Shown here piece by piece: positions 8,803-11,124 of a stretch of DNA of 11,124 bases (positions are counted from its first letter, which is position 1; every line of letters starts with the position of its first letter). Source of the stretch: an uncultured Collinsella sp. GTDB taxonomy: Bacteria; Actinomycetota; Coriobacteriia; Coriobacteriales; Coriobacteriaceae. The stretch covers positions 1 through 11,124 of the forward strand of contig CAUDCB010000058.1 in the NCBI GenBank assembly GCA_958447915.1, read 5' to 3'. A program made the position numbers and the translations under genes. The notes beneath the pieces were generated by a model that was given only the letters and a program-made list of their open reading frames with translations, was not told where the DNA came from and made no database searches.

Positions 8803-9051
8803 GCGGATTTGCGAGCGATTTGCTCGTTTGTCGACGTACGGGTGTTCATTTGTCGACTTCTTGGGCTGTGGTCACCTGTTGTTTCTGTGGTGGCTGCGGG
8901 CATCTGACTCAAAAGAGCGGGTTGACCGTCTATGTTTACCTGCGGTTTCTTTGCGGTGCGCTCATTCGGCCAAGTGCCCCGTCAAGTGTTTGGTTAGCAT
9001 CTGGTTTGCAGTCGAAGGCCTATTTTGCCCGCGCTTGCCTCGGTTGCTCGC
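8803..9051. other. Intergenic stretch with no supported gene
   Basis: Short open frames cross this stretch but lack a ribosome binding site and protein-like composition. Visible details are a 5-bp hairpin, CGAGC/GCTCG (8812-8826), and the 9-mer TTTGTCGAC occurring twice, at 8827-8835 and 8849-8857. The 9-mers are 22 bp apart, about two helical turns, as a tandem operator might be. A TTGACC hexamer at 8922-8927 has no good -10 partner. The promoter of the gene at 9099 presumably lies here but I cannot place it. Confidence 0.4.
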
Positions 9052-9093
9052 CCTCCTCGTAAGCTCAAATTGAGGTCCATCAGTTTGAGGAGG
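9052..9093 (+). promoter_or_regulatory. Hairpin that can mask the ribosome binding site of the next gene
   Basis: The Shine-Dalgarno GAGGAGG (9087-9093) lies 5 nt before the ATG at 9099. It is exactly complementary to CCTCCTC at 9052-9058. In an extended form, CTCAAA (9064-9069) pairs with TTTGAG (9084-9089) and CCTC (9055-9058) pairs with GAGG (9090-9093), giving 10 bp with a 5-nt bulge and a 14-nt loop. Either form would hide the whole site from ribosomes. Translational control is inferred; the trigger is unknown. Confidence 0.45.
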
Positions 9094-9098
9094 ATGCC

Positions 9099-9806
9099 AT
9101 GACTGACCAAGTTTTTGACCGAGCACAGCTGGCCGAAGCCGTCGGCAACGATATTGCCGACATGGCTCACTTTTGGATGCTGCGGAAGTTTCAATTCCTG
9201 GAGCCGGCGCGCGAGCAGTTCGAGATTATCGTCGATCCGTGGCTCAGCTATTGCGAGGAGCCTTCTCAAAACGAAATCATGGCCTACAACATGGCGTTTA
9301 CCGATTGGCTGCTGTTTGAGCGCCCCTATCACCATGGCAAGACGCTGTTGGAGCTGTATGTGGACGAGCCGCCAGCGTCAATTTCTCCTGCTTCGCTCGG
9401 GCGACTTAAGCAGGTGCGTGACACGCAGTATTTCTCGCGCTTTGGCATTTTGGACAAGGATCCCGCGACTGGCATGGTCGTGCTGAAGGACACGCGCACC
9501 GACCGTCGCTTTGACGTCTACGACCCACATATCGTGCAAAAGGAGCACTGGAACGATGGCGCGATTGCGGTGCGACTCGCGTGCGTCGACGATGTCTGGC
9601 TGACGGCGGGGCAGCTCTACCTGTATGACATCGCGCGCCTGTGCGACACGGCGGTCGACGGGCCGGGCGCGGTGCATCCCGAGGATTTAGAGGACGGTTT
9701 CGACACCTCGCGCATCAGCTTCTTTTTGCGCCTGGTCCGCGACATCATGGGCGCCCAGGGGCGGTACGTGAAGTCGCTCAGCATCTACGAACAGGAATGG
9801 GAGTAG
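9099..9806 (+). CDS. Conserved-looking hypothetical protein, acidic, soluble
   Basis: I do not recognise this 235-residue protein with confidence. It has no signal peptide, membrane segment, Cys cluster or Walker motif. It is acidic and rich in aromatic residues. The N-terminal third is mostly helical in character, including PWLSYCEE and MAFTDWLLFERP (65-76), then GKTLLELYVDEPP. The middle (about 105-180) reads like a small beta barrel: YFSRFGILDKDPATGMVVLKD, RRFDVYD, AIAVRLACVDDVWLTAGQLYLYD. This order, a helical F-DWLLFE-LLELY segment followed by a beta part with a 'V-LKD-FDV' run, faintly recalls the N-terminal domain of some SEC-C-motif proteins, but no SEC-C zinc motif is present, so no function is claimed. 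The start is clear from GAGGAGG, 5 nt upstream. Codon use and GC3 look native. It seems to stand alone: 415 nt of non-coding DNA before it and two palindromic repeats after it. Confidence 0.8.
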   Translation: MTDQVFDRAQLAEAVGNDIADMAHFWMLRKFQFLEPAREQFEIIVDPWLSYCEEPSQNEIMAYNMAFTDWLLFERPYHHGKTLLELYVDEPPASISPASLGRLKQVRDTQYFSRFGILDKDPATGMVVLKDTRTDRRFDVYDPHIVQKEHWNDGAIAVRLACVDDVWLTAGQLYLYDIARLCDTAVDGPGAVHPEDLEDGFDTSRISFFLRLVRDIMGAQGRYVKSLSIYEQEWE

Positions 9807-9846
9807 GGGATGGGCGGTTGTCGCCTGCCTTGCCTTCTGCCTTTTT

Positions 9847-9910
9847 GTCTCGATCTGTAGCGTTTGGGGATAAAAAACCGGTCTACCTGTTACAGATCGA
9901 GACGTTTGGC
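9847..9910. repeat. Intergenic palindromic repeat, copy 2 (REP-like)
   Basis: GTCTCGATCTGTAGC (9847-9861) pairs with GTTACAGATCGAGAC (9889-9903): 14 Watson-Crick pairs and one G·T wobble around a 27-nt loop. The right half (GGTCTACCTGTTACAGATCG and following bases to 9908) matches copy 3 closely and copy 1 well. In this copy the outer arm is the conserved stem, whereas copy 1 has kept the inner arm. Confidence 0.8.
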
Positions 9911-9924
9911 ACCTGGCTGGGGGA

Positions 9925-9990
9925 ATGTCTCAATCTGTAACATCTACAGGCCAAAACTCGACCTACCTGTTACAGATCGAGATGTTTGCC
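9925..9990. repeat. Intergenic palindromic repeat, copy 3 (REP-like)
   Basis: GTCTCAATCTGTAAC (9927-9941) faces GTTACAGATCGAGAT (9969-9983), matching at 13 of 15 positions with one G·T and one A/C opposition. The right arm starts exactly 80 nt after that of copy 2, so the two copies form a tandem pair. The copy ends only 19 nt before the ATG of the next gene and covers the place where its promoter would normally lie. Confidence 0.8.
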
Positions 9991-10009
9991 GACAGCGGCA
10001 ACGGTGACA

Positions 10010-11080
10010 ATGGTCCATTTGTCCGATGTGGTGGTGACGGAAGTGTCTAATCCCGTTTTCAAACACAAACATGCAACACGTAACACCTTGGCGCGGAATA
10101 GGATGCTCGCGCGGCTCACGGAGACGACCGAGCAAGGCGTGCTGCTTGTGACACACGACAATGCCGAGCTCATGTGGTTGCGGCGTCATGTGGGAACCGA
10201 TGATATTGCGGAGCCCGAGCCGTATTTGTTCTGTTTTCAACATGATTGGGATGCGTTGACGCCGGCGGAGCGAGCGCTGCGGACCGTCAAAGGGCTTGCG
10301 GAGTTTCATCCCGATTGGGCGTTTTGGGGTTATGACGCGGCACTTTTGTGGGGTCTGGAGGTGCCGAATGATTTGCTCGGGCCGCGATTTCTTGTTAAGA
10401 CAGGTTGCTCGGTGACGTTGAGTGCAGGATGTCGGCTGTTGCGTCCGCAGGCGGCGGGCGCACTTGAACAGGTCGACGGCGTGCAGGTGACGTCGTTTTG
10501 GCGCACGGCGGAGGATTGCTTGTTGCGTGCGCCGTTCTCCTATGGGTTGGCGATTGCCGATTCCGCACTGCGGGCGAAAGGCGAATCACGTGGGGATTTG
10601 TGCGAGCGCCTCCGCGCCGATTGTGAGGGCAGGCGAGGACATCGCAGGGCACAGGTGATTGCGTCGTATGCGGACGGCTTGTCCGAAAACGGCGGCGAGT
10701 CTCGCTTGCGGGCGTTCTTTATTGCATACGGTTTTCCGGTGCCAGAGTTGCAGGTGGAGTTTCGCGACCCGCTTGATCCGAGCCAAGTGTTTCGCGTTGA
10801 TTATTTCTGGAGGCTCGAGGACGGGACGTGCGTGATTGGCGAGCTCGATGGAAAGGGAAAGTATGCCTTACAGAACGACGAGGGTCGGGAGTCGGTCGAC
10901 CCATTCGTGGCAGAACGTCAGCGAGAGTCTCATCTGACGATGCTCGGGCACAAGGTGCTTCGGTTTACGTTTGATGAACTCAAGATTCCGGGGAAGCTGG
11001 CTGAAAAGATGAGACTGGCGGGCATTCCGCAGTGGGCCGATTTGGCTGAGCAGTGGAGGCGGCAGTGGTATGGGCGCTGA
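10010..11080 (+). CDS. AbiEi-like / PD-(D/E)XK (DUF559, Vsr-like) nuclease-fold protein, function unknown
   Basis: A 356-residue protein with the layout of many actinobacterial orphan 'AbiEi antitoxin domain, DUF559 domain' proteins. The N-terminal half has AALLWGLEVP (110-119) and VQVTSFWRTAEDCLLRAP (158-175), segments typical of the AbiEi C-terminal region. The C-terminal quarter resembles a restriction-endonuclease core: Glu230 in GGESRLRAFFIAYG, Asp264 in FRVDYFW, then Glu278-Leu-Asp280-Gly-Lys282-Gly-Lys-Tyr, and HKVLRFTFDEL near the end. These fit an E...D...ExK active site, so cleavage activity is possible but unproven. No AbiEii-type toxin gene is beside it within the window. The start is uncertain: ATG 10010 lacks a Shine-Dalgarno, and TTG 9986 and GTG 10004 in the same frame are no better; leaderless expression is possible. 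Codon use is less GC-biased (more TTG, GCG, CGG, TTT) than in gltBD, hinting at acquisition. Only 44 nt follow before the window ends. Confidence 0.7.
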   Translation: MVHLSDVVVTEVSNPVFKHKHATRNTLARNRMLARLTETTEQGVLLVTHDNAELMWLRRHVGTDDIAEPEPYLFCFQHDWDALTPAERALRTVKGLAEFHPDWAFWGYDAALLWGLEVPNDLLGPRFLVKTGCSVTLSAGCRLLRPQAAGALEQVDGVQVTSFWRTAEDCLLRAPFSYGLAIADSALRAKGESRGDLCERLRADCEGRRGHRRAQVIASYADGLSENGGESRLRAFFIAYGFPVPELQVEFRDPLDPSQVFRVDYFWRLEDGTCVIGELDGKGKYALQNDEGRESVDPFVAERQRESHLTMLGHKVLRFTFDELKIPGKLAEKMRLAGIPQWADLAEQWRRQWYGR

Positions 11081-11124
11081 GGGGTGTAACTGACGCGGAT
11101 GTGGTTGTTCCTGCCGAGTTTGTC

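Noticed and set aside
8751..9073. Possible small protein of 90-103 residues in the intergenic region before the gene at 9099
   Set aside because: Two frames overlap here, both beginning inside or beside the palindrome, without an RBS and with no recognisable content. Kept only as a possible leader frame whose translation might affect the RBS hairpin.
9812..9846. Intrinsic terminator after the gene at 9099 (GGCG/CGCC hairpin at 9813-9825 and T-run at 9842-9846)
   Set aside because: The stem is only 4-5 bp and the T-run lies 16 nt away, so it does not fit a standard terminator.

Overview
The window looks like chromosomal DNA of a high-GC actinobacterium. The gene set, the strong GC bias at third codon positions and the small intergenic palindromes suggest a gut Coriobacteriia of the Collinsella type. 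That placement is inference from general resemblance; no search was possible. Most of the window is housekeeping metabolism: nitrogen assimilation, metal uptake and oxygen/redox handling. Two genes at the right end are of unknown function.

Layout, left to right. (1) 76-812: a flavin-reductase-fold protein and a tiny 47-residue rubredoxin-like protein on the + strand. Together they look like a split version of the fused NADH:rubredoxin oxidoreductase / rubredoxin (Hrb type) of anaerobes. A promoter candidate lies between them and a strong intrinsic terminator follows. (2) 1040-2296, - strand: an Nramp-family Mn/Fe transporter (MntH), convergent with the rubredoxin gene and separated from it by a palindromic repeat. 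(3) 2297-2498: the divergent control region between mntH and gltB, with a - strand promoter candidate and two dyad clusters. (4) 2499-8683: gltB-gltD, the large and small subunits of NADPH-dependent glutamate synthase, 5 nt apart and certainly one operon. (5) 8684-9098: an intergenic region holding a nested palindrome built from four copies of a ~24-bp unit. It also holds a hairpin that can bury the ribosome binding site of the next gene. (6) 9099-9806: an unrecognised 235-residue acidic soluble protein. (7) 9807-10009: two more copies of the palindromic repeat seen near position 990. (8) 10010-11080: a 356-residue protein with an AbiEi-like N-terminal part and a PD-(D/E)XK (DUF559/Vsr-like) nuclease-type C-terminus. 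Its codon use is looser than that of gltBD.

How the genes relate: GltB releases ammonia from glutamine, channels it to 2-oxoglutarate and, with electrons from GltD, makes glutamate. The rubredoxin pair probably carries NAD(P)H electrons to oxygen- or peroxide-reducing enzymes encoded elsewhere. MntH would supply Mn(II), also useful under oxidative stress. I saw no CRISPR array, tRNA, rRNA, complete insertion sequence or obvious defence island. The items most worth a second look are the two unrelated families of intergenic palindromes, the RBS-occluding hairpin, and the orphan AbiEi/nuclease-like gene that abuts two repeat copies.
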